Shown: piece by piece, positions 10,500 through 21,104 of the stretch
Numbering within the stretch: the stretch's first letter is position 1
Layout: every line of letters starts with the position of its first letter
Assembly: GCA_050084985.1 (NCBI GenBank)
Contig: JBITNC010000001.1
Location: 166,842,001-166,906,000 of the forward strand
Direction of reading: 5' to 3'
Source: Nageia nagi
Taxonomy: Eukaryota > Pinophyta
DNA: 64,000 nucleotides
Notes under the pieces: generated by a model
What the model was told of the DNA's origin: nothing
Database searches by the model: none
The model's input: only the letters and a program-made list of their open reading frames with translations
Program-made: the position numbers and the translations under genes

Positions 10500-11770
10500 A
10501 ATGAGGTGAGGATAAATCTCCCTTACTTAATCAACTACAAACCATTTGTCCTTACATGGATGTCGACCTTCACTCCAATATGCCACACCTCATGTTCATC
10601 ACTATAAGATGATATATTTTTATTCTTTAATACTTTATCCTTAATAAAAACACTTACGTGCTCAGGGGCTAAATCCTCAACTGATGGTAACATAATCCAT
10701 GCATCTTCTACAACCAAACTGGGTTCATACAAGTTCAAATTTTCAACATTCATAATGTAATAAATCTATATATAAGGTGGAAGATCTAACCAAAATGCAT
10801 TATAACTAATTTGAGAAATAATAGTGAATGATTGATACCTTACTAGTTTCAATTTTCTCTTTATCCCATGTCACCTTTCCTTGAGAAGATGAAACCCTAC
10901 CCAATCCCCAACTTGAAACTTGTGATCCACTCTATAATGATCATGCCTTTCCTTGTACTTAAATTGAATCTTATCCAATTTTTCCTACACCTTTTGATGT
11001 ATTACCTTTATCCTCTTAATAAAGTTCTTAGCTCACTCCTCCTCATTATGAAGAATGGCATCTCCATTACTAGATGAAGCAAAAGCCATATCGAAAGTGA
11101 CTTTGACAAATAACCAAAACATGTCTCAAAAGAAGATTTATTAGTAAAAGAGTGCAAAGATTGATTATATTCATGCTATATATAACTCAAATGTTCATCC
11201 CAATTCTTAGGATGCTTACCATAATAACCTCATAAAAGATGTACCATTATCCTACTTACCACTTTAGTTTGCCTATATTTTTATGGATGAAATGTTGTGC
11301 TCCTCTTTAACTTAATATCCATCCTTTCCCATAAAGAAGTCCAAAATTTTCCAAGAAACATGTAATCCCTATTAGAAATAATGGAAGTAGGATGGACAAA
11401 ATGTATCCACACATAAGTAAAGAAAAGATTAGCTTCTTCTTGACCTATCATATTCTTTTTACATGGTATTAGAATACACATTTTATTGAATCTATCCACA
11501 ACCACATACAAATAACCATATCCTCTCTTGAAAATAGGAAAACCTTTAACAAAATCCATAGAAAATTTCCATGGTTGTGTAGGAACTGATAATGGCATAT
11601 AAAGACCAAGCTTCCTGTTATTGGGTTTGCTAACATTGGATAACATACAACCTTTGATATACCTAGATACATTTTCTTGCATTTTAGGCTAATAACAATA
11701 CCTTTGCAAATTAGTAAGAGTTTTTCCAACACCAAAGTGTCCTAAAATATGAGAAGTGTGAGCTTCCCTA
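10500..11770 (-). pseudogene. pol: Integrase of element B (degenerate)
   Basis: The open stretch 11281-11682 covers the end of the zinc finger and the core. KPNNRKLGLYMPL precedes YLYVVVDRFNKMCILIPCKK (first catalytic Asp). The second catalytic position reads SIISNRD, an Asp to Asn change. The core continues left of 11281 with the WDEHLSYI and FETCFGYL blocks, through stops. The C-terminal domain contains HRVDHKFQVGDWV (about 10890) and a final open stretch at 10535-10753 with NVENLNLYEPSL and LPSVEDLAPEH, typical of this family's tail. Confidence 0.85.
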
Positions 11771-11899
11771 ATAAGATTATTCCTCTCACCATTAGGAATA
11801 CAAAGCTTTTCTAAATAAAAAATGTAATCCATCTTGTATAAGAAAGTCAATATTTTCATTACCATGACTCAATCCATAATAGATACTTTGGAAATTACG

Positions 11900-13330
11900 A
11901 TCATCAACATATTATTCTTTATAACCTTCATGCATCAAAGAAATATTTTGTAGTATTATACTAACATATGCAATAGGTAGTCTAGACAACATATCAACAA
12001 TCTTATTTTGTAAACCCTTTTTATACTTAATCACCAAATGAAATTATTGTAAAAATCCCATCCAACAAAAATGTCTTGATTATTGTAATTTAAATTATGA
12101 TTGAAGATACTATAAGGGTTGATGATTTGTATGTATTATTATCTCTTTATCCACCAAATAATGTTTCCATTTTTTAATACTTTGAACTAATGTAAATAAC
12201 TTTTAATAATAAGTGGAATAGTTTCTTACCGCACTATTAAAAATCTTGGAGTGATAACAAATCAAGTATCTTTCCTATAACAATCCTCCACCCATAGCAT
12301 AATCACTTGCATTCAATTCAATTTTAAAATATTATTAAAGATTATGCAAAGTAAGAACTAGAGCATTATTGATTTTTCTTTCAATAAAATCAAAAGTATG
12401 TTGTTGTTTTCCTTCCCACTAAAACCCATGATTCTTCCCTATAATAGCATGGAGTGGAGAAGCCATAAAAAAATTAGCAATAAACTTGTGTAAATATTGC
12501 ATATCCCAAATACAACTCTTTATTTCTATCACATTAGTGGGTGTAGGCCATTGCACAATAGCCTCAACTTTGGTAGGATCTATCTTCAATTGGCCTCCAC
12601 CTACAATGTGGCTTAGATAAATTAAGCTTTTCCTAGCAAACTCACACTTAGATATTTTCAAATAGTTTTTAGCTTCCCTTAGTACTTAAAACACTTTAAG
12701 AATGTGTATCATAGATCTTTCCAATCATTTTTGTAAATAAGAATGTCATCTAGATACACTAATAAAATTATCAAGAAAACGTCTCAAAACCTCATTCATC
12801 ACTCTCATAAAAGTAGGATGAGAATTGCATATCCCAAATGGTAAAACCAACCACTCAAACAATCCTTATTTATTTTTAAAAGCAATTTTCCAAACATCCT
12901 CATCTCTAACCCACACTTGATGATAACCACTTCTTAAATCAAGTTTTATGAAAACTTTAGCTTTTTGTAATTATTCCTTTAAATATTCAATGCATGGTAA
13001 TGGATAATAATTATTTACCATGATTTTGTTTAATGCCCTGTAATCCATACACATACACCAAGTTTCATATTTATTTATAATTATAACAATAGAAAAACCA
13101 CATGGTGAAGTGCTAGATCTAATGACTCCTTGATCTAACAATTCCTTGACTTGTTTCTTAATTTATTCATTTTCCATGATATAATGTCTATATAAGCCAA
13201 TATTAGGAAGTGCTACATATTGATGCAATTTAATTTCATGTTGAATATATCTTTTGGATGGAAGTTCTTTAAGTATTTGAAATAAATTCAAAAATTACCT
13301 CTTTAACTTCTTTGTAGTGAGGATCACAAG
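11900..13330 (-). pseudogene. pol: Reverse transcriptase and RNase H of element B (degenerate)
   Basis: Reading the minus strand, the RT begins near 13330 with PHYKEV and continues through [18 protein letters not shown] (about 12900-12960) and VLPFGICNSHPTFMRVMNEV. The catalytic box YLDDILIYK is intact but in a shifted frame near 12740-12760. The RT end and connection at 12419-12661 read KCEFARKSLIYLSHIVGGGQLKIDP, trimmed here for length to its conserved start. RNase H lies further left, to about 11900, and is badly broken. Several frameshifts make the protein nonfunctional. Confidence 0.8.
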
Positions 13331-13457
13331 TTTCAAAAACTTTAATAATTTTCACTTTATTTTGAGATCTCACCATTGCAAGTGCAAATATTTATCTTAC
13401 ATTAATAGGCTTTTTTTCTTGTTCTATAGTAATCAAAGAAACACTTTTTTCCTTGTT

Positions 13458-13820
13458 TCAATGAGCATTAACCATATATTTAATTCCATCCTTAACAAGT
13501 CTATATTTATTTTCCTTTCTATATAACAAAGCATCTCTATCCCATAGATAAGGACTTCCTAACACAATCCCAAAAATATCCAAGTGAATAATGTCAAATA
13601 ATACTTCATCAATGAAATCCCTATTAATTCCAAACTTCATTTTGCATTGTTGAGTTACCTCTAATTTGGAATTTTTATGAACCCATCCCAATGGGTATGG
13701 ATGTGGATGTGGTTGAGTAGTGAGTGAAAGTGATCTAACATACTCTTCTATAATCAAGCTATCTTGAGAAGAAGGATCAACAAATATATCAATTTTAGTT
13801 TTCTTAACTTGTACTTTCAT
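13458..13820 (-). pseudogene. pol: Protease region of element B
   Basis: An open frame of 120 codons contains DIFVDPSSQDSLI near the start. The conserved protease-RT spacer follows: HLDIFGIVLGSPYLWDRDA, then KYRLVKDGIKY. Aspartic proteases of this group normally carry an Asp-Ser/Thr-Gly-like box; here the corresponding DPSSQ is altered or the box is of a divergent type. The frame ends just before the RT. This is one of the longest continuous frames in element B. Confidence 0.7.
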
Positions 13821-13829
13821 ATTAAAAAG

Positions 13830-14990
13830 TTAAATTTGTTTCTTTTCCACATCATCATTATTTGTATCATGCAATATCATACATGCCATTTTATAATCTA
13901 CATCAAAACCACCTTCTACTTCTTTTGTAATAGTGGCTACTTGTTTCTTTTTTTCTGGCCATTTCGACTTAGGGTGCAATTCAGGATGTAATTTCCAACA
14001 ATTTACCTCTAAATGACCCTCTTTCTTACAATGAATACATAGTTCTTTAGATTTCTCTTTTTGAACCATAGAATTCATTTTCCCTTTTTATTTCCGCTTC
14101 CCTTTTTTTCTTTTAGAATTATTTTTAGAAGCATTTCACTTGTTTCCATCAAATTTTCCCTTTCTTCTAAGTGTGTAGTTTGAACACAAACATTATCCAA
14201 TCTAGTTGAATTAAATATCAATAATGTATGCCTTAGATAATTATGTAAACCACCAATATACTTAAGAAGAGTATCTTGGGAATTAAGAGAAATACCTAGC
14301 ATTATAGCTCTTTGTCAAAATTTTATAGTGTATTATTGCACACTTTGCACTTTACTTTGATAAAAACTTTGCCATTCCATAATTACCTTTTTTTGATAGA
14401 CCAATGGATAAAAATGATCTCTTAGCATTTGTACAAAATGATCCCAAGTAGTAATAGAAACCTTAAGTGATTCTTTCTCACTTGGTAAATGAAGTTTCTC
14501 CCAAATAAGTACAGTACCATCCATTTTAATGGTTGCTAATTAAATTTTATCCTCATCATTTACAATATGTTGTATTATACAATATACTTCAATTTGTTTA
14601 ATCTAATAATCTAATTTTTCAGCATTTACTTCACTAGTAAACATAGGAAAATCAAATTTTACTTCTAATTTCAAAGGAGAAATTTCAAAAGGACCTTCTT
14701 GTTTCTCATTATTACCTTGACTTGTTTCACCTCCAGTTTTCTTTAATTGTTGTTCTTGAAAATAGTGAAATTGTAGAGACACTTTCTAAAATAATATTGT
14801 GAGATCTACAAGTTGCTTTTCAACAGTAGCTCTACCTTCACCAAACATGGCTACAAGCTCTCTTTTCTTCTTCAACTAAAACTTAGAACCAATTTTAGGA
14901 TCTCCTTCCACAATATTCCCTTCTCCTTTCTTAATCTATGATCTAGTATTCATACAAGAATAATTCCAAAAATACCCAATAACAAACTAG
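13830..14990 (-). pseudogene. gag: Gag of element B with CCHC zinc knuckle
   Basis: Three adjoining minus-strand frames make up a gag. 14333-14524 carries TTWDHFVQMLRDHFYP and MEWQSFYQSK, resembling the capsid fold. 14075-14302 continues with the capsid C-terminus (LLKYIGGLHNYLRHT). 13830-14078 carries a zinc knuckle CIHCKKEGHLEVNC (C-X2-C-X4-H-X4-C). Frameshifts separate the parts. Gag would build the virus-like particle and bind element RNA. Confidence 0.8.
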
Positions 14991-15024
14991 CAAAACCATG
15001 GGTTAAATCCCAAGTAAATAACTT

Positions 15025-15035
15025 CTTTGATACCA
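15025..15035 (-). other. Primer binding site of element B
   Basis: On the minus strand TGGTATCAAAG follows the right LTR after four bases. It matches the complement of the initiator-Met tRNA 3' end (TGGTATCAGAG) with one change. This sets the LTR-internal boundary and the minus orientation. Confidence 0.75.
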
Positions 15036-15039
15036 AAAT

Positions 15040-16015
15040 TGATGCATAATTTAAAAGATTAAATTTTAACTTTAATCCTTTCCAAGAATCAATTTACACT
15101 TAACTAATTAAATGCTTGTAACTAAAAAGATTTAGAAAATTAGAACTAGAACCATGTGTAAAACCAGTGAAGAACAAAAATCACACTACACAAAGATAAA
15201 TCAATTACCCTAGTTCACTCATTATGGGATATATCTAGCAATAAAAGCTCTCTTTAGTCAATGGATGAAATGGTGTACAATGGTCTCCATAGTATTTTAG
15301 TACCTCTTGAAATCCTTCTCCTCGAACACTTCCAAATTGCCTTCTTTTATAAGAGAAATATGTGATCAAATTTGGAGTGTTTTACAACAAGAAGAAACTA
15401 TAAAATAATTATTTATAGATACCCAATATCCTCCTCTAGTTGTAGTTCAAATTTGGGCTCAAATGGTTGAGCCAATCTCTTAGAATTAAAAGTTTAAAAT
15501 ACATGCTCTCTAGGTAATAGTATTAACAAGTCTACAAATAAACTTTATCCACCAATAAAAATATTTCATACACATTTAAAAACATTCAAATCTTGCAAAA
15601 ATCACAAAACAAGGAGGATCCAATAATATGGTGCCACTTGCTCCCTCACAATCTGGCCTCCCAAATGCCCCCTCATAATCTGGCCTCCCAAATGTCCCCC
15701 CATTTCATAAAAAAAATTGTAAACTTAAAAATGCAATAACTTTTGATCATGAAGTCAATTTCATGAATCGTAAAAGTGCTGGAAAGAGAATGATGGGATC
15801 TACAACATGATGTAATATATATTTTTTCCTTTTGTAGTTTTCAATAAAAAAATACCAAAACTTTGAAAACACATTTTTTACACATATGGGATCAATTTAT
15901 CAATCTAGAAGAAGCATCACGAAGCTAAAGATGAATTGAACATAATGAGCAATTTTTATGTGAGAATATTTGAGAATATCATGCTGAATATTAAGAGGAT
16001 CTAAAATTTGGATCA
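15040..16015 (-). repeat. Right (5') LTR of element B
   Basis: It begins TGATGCATAATTT and ends AATTTGGATCA. It matches the left LTR except for a local rearrangement near 15948-15975, where the copy carries CAATTTTTATGTGAGAATAT. The same words occur immediately outside the LTR at 16014-16033. Confidence 0.8.
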
Positions 16016-16864
16016 ATTTTTATGTGAGAATATCATGCATATATGAGAAACACCAAGATGTTGATGTTCTACCTTAAACTTATGAAAATAAAAGAATATA
16101 ATTACAAACTCATTAACATCCTTCTTCATTCCACACCAATAAAAAGCTTTTTTGAAAATTTCTCTCATCTTCGTACAACTATATGAGTAGAAAAAGGTGA
16201 TCAATGTGCTTCCTACATGATTATTTTTCTAATACCACCAATTTTTGGAATAACAATCCTATCCTTAAAGCACAAAAATCCATTCTTAATCCCAAAATAT
16301 CTAACTAAAGGATTAAATTTTACCAATTTTTCTTCAATCTTAAGATAATAAGAAACATGGTTTTAAAATTCCTTAACCTTATCTAACAAGTTAAAAGTGA
16401 CTTTTTATTATAGCCATAAGGTATCTACGTCTACTTAAAGCATCCATAACTTTATTTTCTATACCCTTAATGTACTTTATTCCAAAATCATATTTAGCCA
16501 AGAACTCCATCCATCTTCTTTAGCATGCATCAAGATCATTTTGAATAAAAATATACCTTAAACTTTGGTGATTTGATTTTAATTCAAAAGGTATCCCTAA
16601 GAGATAATATCTCCAAACCTTTAGTACATGAAAAATGGATTCTAATTCAAGGTCATGCATAATATAGTTCATTTCATGGGTCTTTAACTTATGATATTCA
16701 AATGCTATAGGTCTACTATTTTGAGATACTACACCTCCCAATCTAAGTAAATAAGCATTAGTACATACTATAAAATCTTCAAAAGGATATGATATAGCAA
16801 AAATAGGAGCATTTATGAGTTTCTCTTTTAAGGTTTTAAAGGTTTTTTCATATTTTTCAATCAC
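16016..16864 (-). pseudogene. pol: RNase H and integrase zinc finger of element A (degenerate)
   Basis: An open frame of 114 codons (16520-16864) covers the RT connection and RNase H: EKLINAPIFAIS, then IVCTNAYLLRLGGVV, then RPIAFEYHKL and SNHQSLRYI. The first catalytic Asp of RNase H (TDAS in the family) is Asn here. Left of it, 16013-16204 carries the integrase zinc finger remnant, with FYWCGMKKDVNEFV and KFKVEHQH. The second cysteine pair is lost. The element A sequence breaks off at 16016 against the LTR of element B. Confidence 0.8.
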
Positions 16865-17650
16865 TTGAATACTTGATTCATCTTTTGAAGACTTGTAATA
16901 GGATTTGTTATTATGGAAAAATCCTTTATAAAGAATTGGTAATATCCTTCAAGTACCATAAAGCTCTTTATTTCATTCACATTGGTAGAAGCAAGCTAAC
17001 TCATGATAACTTCAATCTTTTTAGGATCAACTGACATACCTTTAGCCAAAATTATGTCCCAAGTACTCAACTTGTAAAATATAAAATCATATTTGGAAAG
17101 TTTTCCAAAAAGCGGATATTTTTTTAATACTTATAATACCAAACTTGTATGATAATCATGTTCTTTCTTATTTCTTGAATAAATCAATATATCATCTAAG
17201 AACACTAAAATAAATATAACTAAGTATTCATAAAATATATTATTCATGAGATTCATGAAAGCACTAGTCATATTGGTCATTCCAAAAGGAAGCACAATAA
17301 ATTTATATTGATAATATTTAATTTTAAAATTTATTTTATGTATGTCAAAATTTTTGATTCTCAATTGATGGTATCAAGAACGTAGATCATTTTTTGAAAA
17401 TATGACAACATATTTTAGTTGATCAAACAAATCATTCATTCTCAGCAAAGGATACCTATTCTTAATTATGACTTTCTTCAACATTCAACAATCAATGCAC
17501 AATATCATATATCTATATTTATTTTTTATAAAGAGGAATGGGGCACCCTAAGGAGATACACTTGGCTTGATTAATTCTTTTTCTAACAATTATTGAAGTT
17601 GCACTTTTAGTTCTTGCATATTGATTGTTTTCATCCTATAAGGAGTTTTT
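16865..17650 (-). pseudogene. pol: Reverse transcriptase of element A (degenerate)
   Basis: From about 17640 leftwards the minus strand reads ELKVQLQ, KPSVSP, GAPFLF, then [20 protein letters not shown], then FSKNDLRS and YHQLRIKNFDIHKINF. The open stretch 17131-17364 holds YKFIVLPFGMTNMTSAFMNL and the intact catalytic box FLDDILIYS (17191-17202 encode FLDD). The C-terminal part is broken by stops to 16865. All fingers and palm motifs are in the order expected of a chromoviral RT. Confidence 0.85.
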
Positions 17651-17799
17651 GATATAGTTTCTGCACCAAGAATTATATTAATAGAGAAATCAAATTCTTA
17701 TTTTAGAGGTAATCTGGTGGAAAATATTTAGGAAAGAAATTCCTAAATTCTTATGAAATGGGATATTGTTAAAATGTTTTCTCTTCTAAATTATCATTT

Positions 17800-18340
17800 T
17801 CCACATTCTTAATCTCTCTGCATAAATTAACTCATCCTTTCTAATTATTCTTTTTAGTTGCATAGCAATGAGAAGATAAGGTTTGAAACTACCCCTATCA
17901 AAATGGATTATTTTCCTTTGTAGGTTGAGATCAATAAATTTGATTCATCTTTCATGGAACTCAATCAAATATTTATAAGCTCAAAGAAAATCCATTCCTA
18001 GAATAACATCAAAGGAATGTAAAGGTCTTATGTATATATCCCATTATGCAACCTCTTTAGGTAACCTAATTTCAATGTTTCTAACATATTGATTGATTAA
18101 GTAGGTTTTTCTAGAGCCATACTTGACTGATAAACCTTTTGCAAAAAATTATAGTGATTTTAGAATATATCTTAATATTTAAGAATAAATAAAACTTTTT
18201 TGCTACACCATAATCATCAATAATTTTAAACTTTTTATTAAATATATACTTGAAATCTACATATATAGGTCTTGCTTGAATGTTCAAACTAGCCTTTCTA
18301 GTTGCTATAAAAATTTTATGTTTAGAAAACTCTTCTTTTC
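17800..18340 (-). pseudogene. pol: Protease region of element A (badly degraded)
   Basis: The minus strand near 17960-18010 reads RPLHSFDVILGMDFL, matching the DVILGMDWL motif of chromoviral proteases, followed by YLIEFHER and IKFIDL before the RT. The catalytic D-S/T-G box upstream could not be identified with confidence, because frameshifts have scrambled about 18100-18300. Confidence 0.55.
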
Positions 18341-19400
18341 TAGATACTTGTTCATGAAATGATCAGGTTCATCATTAACAAACTCCTCCTTTGGTCCTTG
18401 AGTCTTATTTTGATAATTATACTTTGGAGCATCATTTCTCTTCTCTTGAAATTTTTTATTTTATCTTTGATCCTAATTTCTATTTTTATAAGGACTTTTA
18501 TTATTATTTCCACCATTTCCATTATTTTTCTTTTATGGTTGGTTTTAATTTTATTGGAAATTATTTTCTTTAAACCTTTATTACTTTGTTGTTGATGATC
18601 TTTTGCCCATTTTAGAAACTCTTTATTATTTATATTTCTCATCTCTTGTTTTTCTTCCTAATTCAAAACATTATAATTCATGAAGGAATTTTTGGCTTCT
18701 AAGTTATTTTCTACCTTCCATGATAGGTTGTATGCTTTTTTCAAGTTTTATGGCTTGTAAATGTTTACTACTATTTTTGATTTTGGAATTTAATCCCAAA
18801 ATAAATCTATGAACCTTCAAGTTATTTTATCATCGAGTATGTATTTCAATTATTTTACAAACTTTTAGTGATATTGTTCCATTGATAGATTTCCTTATTT
18901 GATCATACTTCTCAGAATAAAATTATTTCATTATATATTGCTTCTTAAAAGCAACAATGAAATCCTCCCACTTAAGGATCACTCCTTAGATCTTTTGTTA
19001 AGCTTTGTGATACTTCCACCATTGTAGGGCTAGTCCTGAAAAGTTCATTGTAGCTCAAGTATTTTGTACTTTAGAAGAAATAATTTTCATATAAAAATAT
19101 GTTTTCTTTTCTTCCAACCAATCCTTGGTAATATAATCTCCATCTTTTCCATTAAATCTTGGAACTGGAAGTTTCTTCAAATCTTTTGTAAGTCCTTGAT
19201 CTAGCCTAGATATGATAAGATCAACATTATTGTTACCAACTCTTTCCTTATTATCATTAACATTATTTTGATTATTAGGATTTTTCATTCTATTCATCAA
19301 TGTTTCCAACATTTCTTGTTGCTTTGCTAATTTCTCTTGCAATCTTAAAATGATAGCATTTTTAGTTCAAATCTTAGATGTTTTGTATTAACTTAGGAAG
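18341..19400 (-). pseudogene. gag: Gag of element A (degenerate)
   Basis: The frame 19055-19342 (95 codons) is hydrophilic and coiled-coil-like at its start (KLAKQQEMLETLMNRM). It then has LKKLPVPRFNGKDGDYITKD, which fits the capsid start of chromoviral gags. 18352-18642 is a Lys/Ile-rich remnant of the C-terminal, nucleic-acid-binding part; no intact zinc knuckle was found. It lies just inside the primer site, as gag should. Confidence 0.65.
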
Positions 19401-19528
19401 CACTTCCCTATGAAGGTGTTTGGTTTGCATTTTTTTTTGTCATGTCTACTAAAAATGGACACAAAAGGTTTAAGTTAAGTTTATAAAAGAGTTTTATTTT
19501 TAGGAAGCATTTTTCCCTCTAAATGCAT

Positions 19529-19540
19529 GCTCTGATACCA
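19529..19540 (-). other. Primer binding site of element A
   Basis: On the minus strand TGGTATCAGAGC is a perfect match to the standard plant LTR-retrotransposon primer site, complementary to the 3' end of initiator-Met tRNA. It sits two bases inside the right LTR and proves the minus-strand orientation. Confidence 0.9.
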
Positions 19541-19542
19541 AA

Positions 19543-21104
19543 TGAAATGTCCATCTATTTCTACCTAAGATTAGCACAACTTTTTTTGTACATATCCATA
19601 TTCACATTTAAATTCAATTATAAATTAGACTATGGCATTTTCACATTTAAGTTTAAGTTAATCATTATACATGACCCTCAAGTGGATGAGGATGATCAAA
19701 CCCCATAAGTTCTAAGTCATATGGTAGCTATTTCTTCAAACACCTCCTATTTTTGTATGTTTAGCACTTATAATTCTAACATCTCCCATGCTAGAAATAT
19801 GTTACACCATTCATGACTTTTGTGTTCTTCTTAGAGCCCATACACCTAAGAAGGGACACACATTTGCTAATCATCATTCATTCTTCTCCATGAAGTGATC
19901 CTAAGTGTAAGCTAAGTGAATCAACTTCTTATCATATCTTTTGAAAGAATTCAATATTAATCTCACTACCTTGAGACTAATTGAAGTATCCTTACTTACC
20001 CATATCAATCATAAAGGACCAACACTAAATCCTTATAGAAATTACCTAACCATAATTCCTATAATTTCTAATAATGCCAAAAATAACCTCCTCGTAATTT
20101 CTTAGCTAAGTGTGTATGGATTTTCCAAAGACTATCTTCCACTGGTAGTACAAGATTTTCCAAAGACTATACTCTAAAATTGTGAAACAAAGCCTGATCA
20201 TTTTAAGTACAAGTTAATTTTAGATTTGACCTATCTTTGAGATTTATAGATAAACTTTATAATAAAAAAAATGATTATCGGAATTATCCTATCATCTTAA
20301 ATGATTCCATCTTTTCATCGAAAAATCAACTATCTCAAGAGTTTAACAAGTTGAATTCTAAATAACATTTTCTATGGTTTATATGATAAACACTTATTAA
20401 AATCAATTCAAATAAAACTAAGCCATTCCAAAAAATGATTTAAAGAAAATAAAATTCTATACAATATCTATTTTTTTATTCTTCTATTCATTTATATTTG
20501 ATCCTAATAAAAATAAGATAGCCTCTTTTCTACAACTTAACAATAATTAAACTTTACATCTTGTAATACATTTTTCCACTTGAGTATTTTTGAGGGAATT
20601 TACAAAAAAACATCAAAATCACTTGATTTTAATACATATAAATACATAATCGATGTATTATCTTGTTGAAATTGAATATTTTCTTTTCAACTTGGAGATG
20701 AGTCTCTATCATGGATGTAAACTGATTGGATCATACAAACTCTTGTTTGAGTTCTAAATGCATCTTATTGATGTAGCAACTTTAATACAATATAAGAAAT
20801 AAATGACATTCCATACTAAAAAATTCCCTTCTTAGTCCAAAACAACATTCACATCCTTTTCTTGATAATAATAAATTATAAAACTAAGCTTAGATAATTT
20901 AATTTAACATAAAATTTAAATTTTCCTTTCACCTATCTATACAAATAATCAATTTAAGATAAATGCACATATCTTTTCTGGATATAAAAAAATATAGCAT
21001 AATATAATAGTTAACAAATTATAACTAACTTATTATTTTGAATAAAAATAATTTCATGTGTGTGTGTGTGTTTAAATAAAAATGACAAAGGAAGGTGGCT
21101 TGCA
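19543..21104 (-). repeat. Right (5') LTR of element A, first part
   Basis: It begins TGAAATGTCCATCTA and runs parallel to 3666-5330 of the left LTR, with substitutions and small indels. Near the break it contains a (TG)8 run (21056-21071) where the left LTR has (TA)n. Similarity fades at about 21105, shortly after GACAAAGGAAGGTGG. Confidence 0.8.

Larger units (their letters stand above)
9414..16015 (-). mobile_element. Element B: complete but degenerate Ty3/gypsy chromovirus, about 6.6 kb
   Basis: Direct repeats of about 1.0 kb at 9414-10447 and 15040-16015 flank a minus-strand gag-pol with all domains in order. A primer site beside the right LTR and a purine tract beside the left LTR fix the orientation. 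It lies inside the integrase region of element A on the same strand, so it is younger than A. I could not find matching target duplications, perhaps because the left end is eroded (AGTACCATAATTT against TGATGCATAATTT). Confidence 0.85.

Noticed and set aside
13300-13320. TTCTTTGTAGTG as the missing second CACTA terminus
   Set aside because: It lies in the coding sequence of element B at the start of RT and has an extra T, so it is more likely a coincidence.
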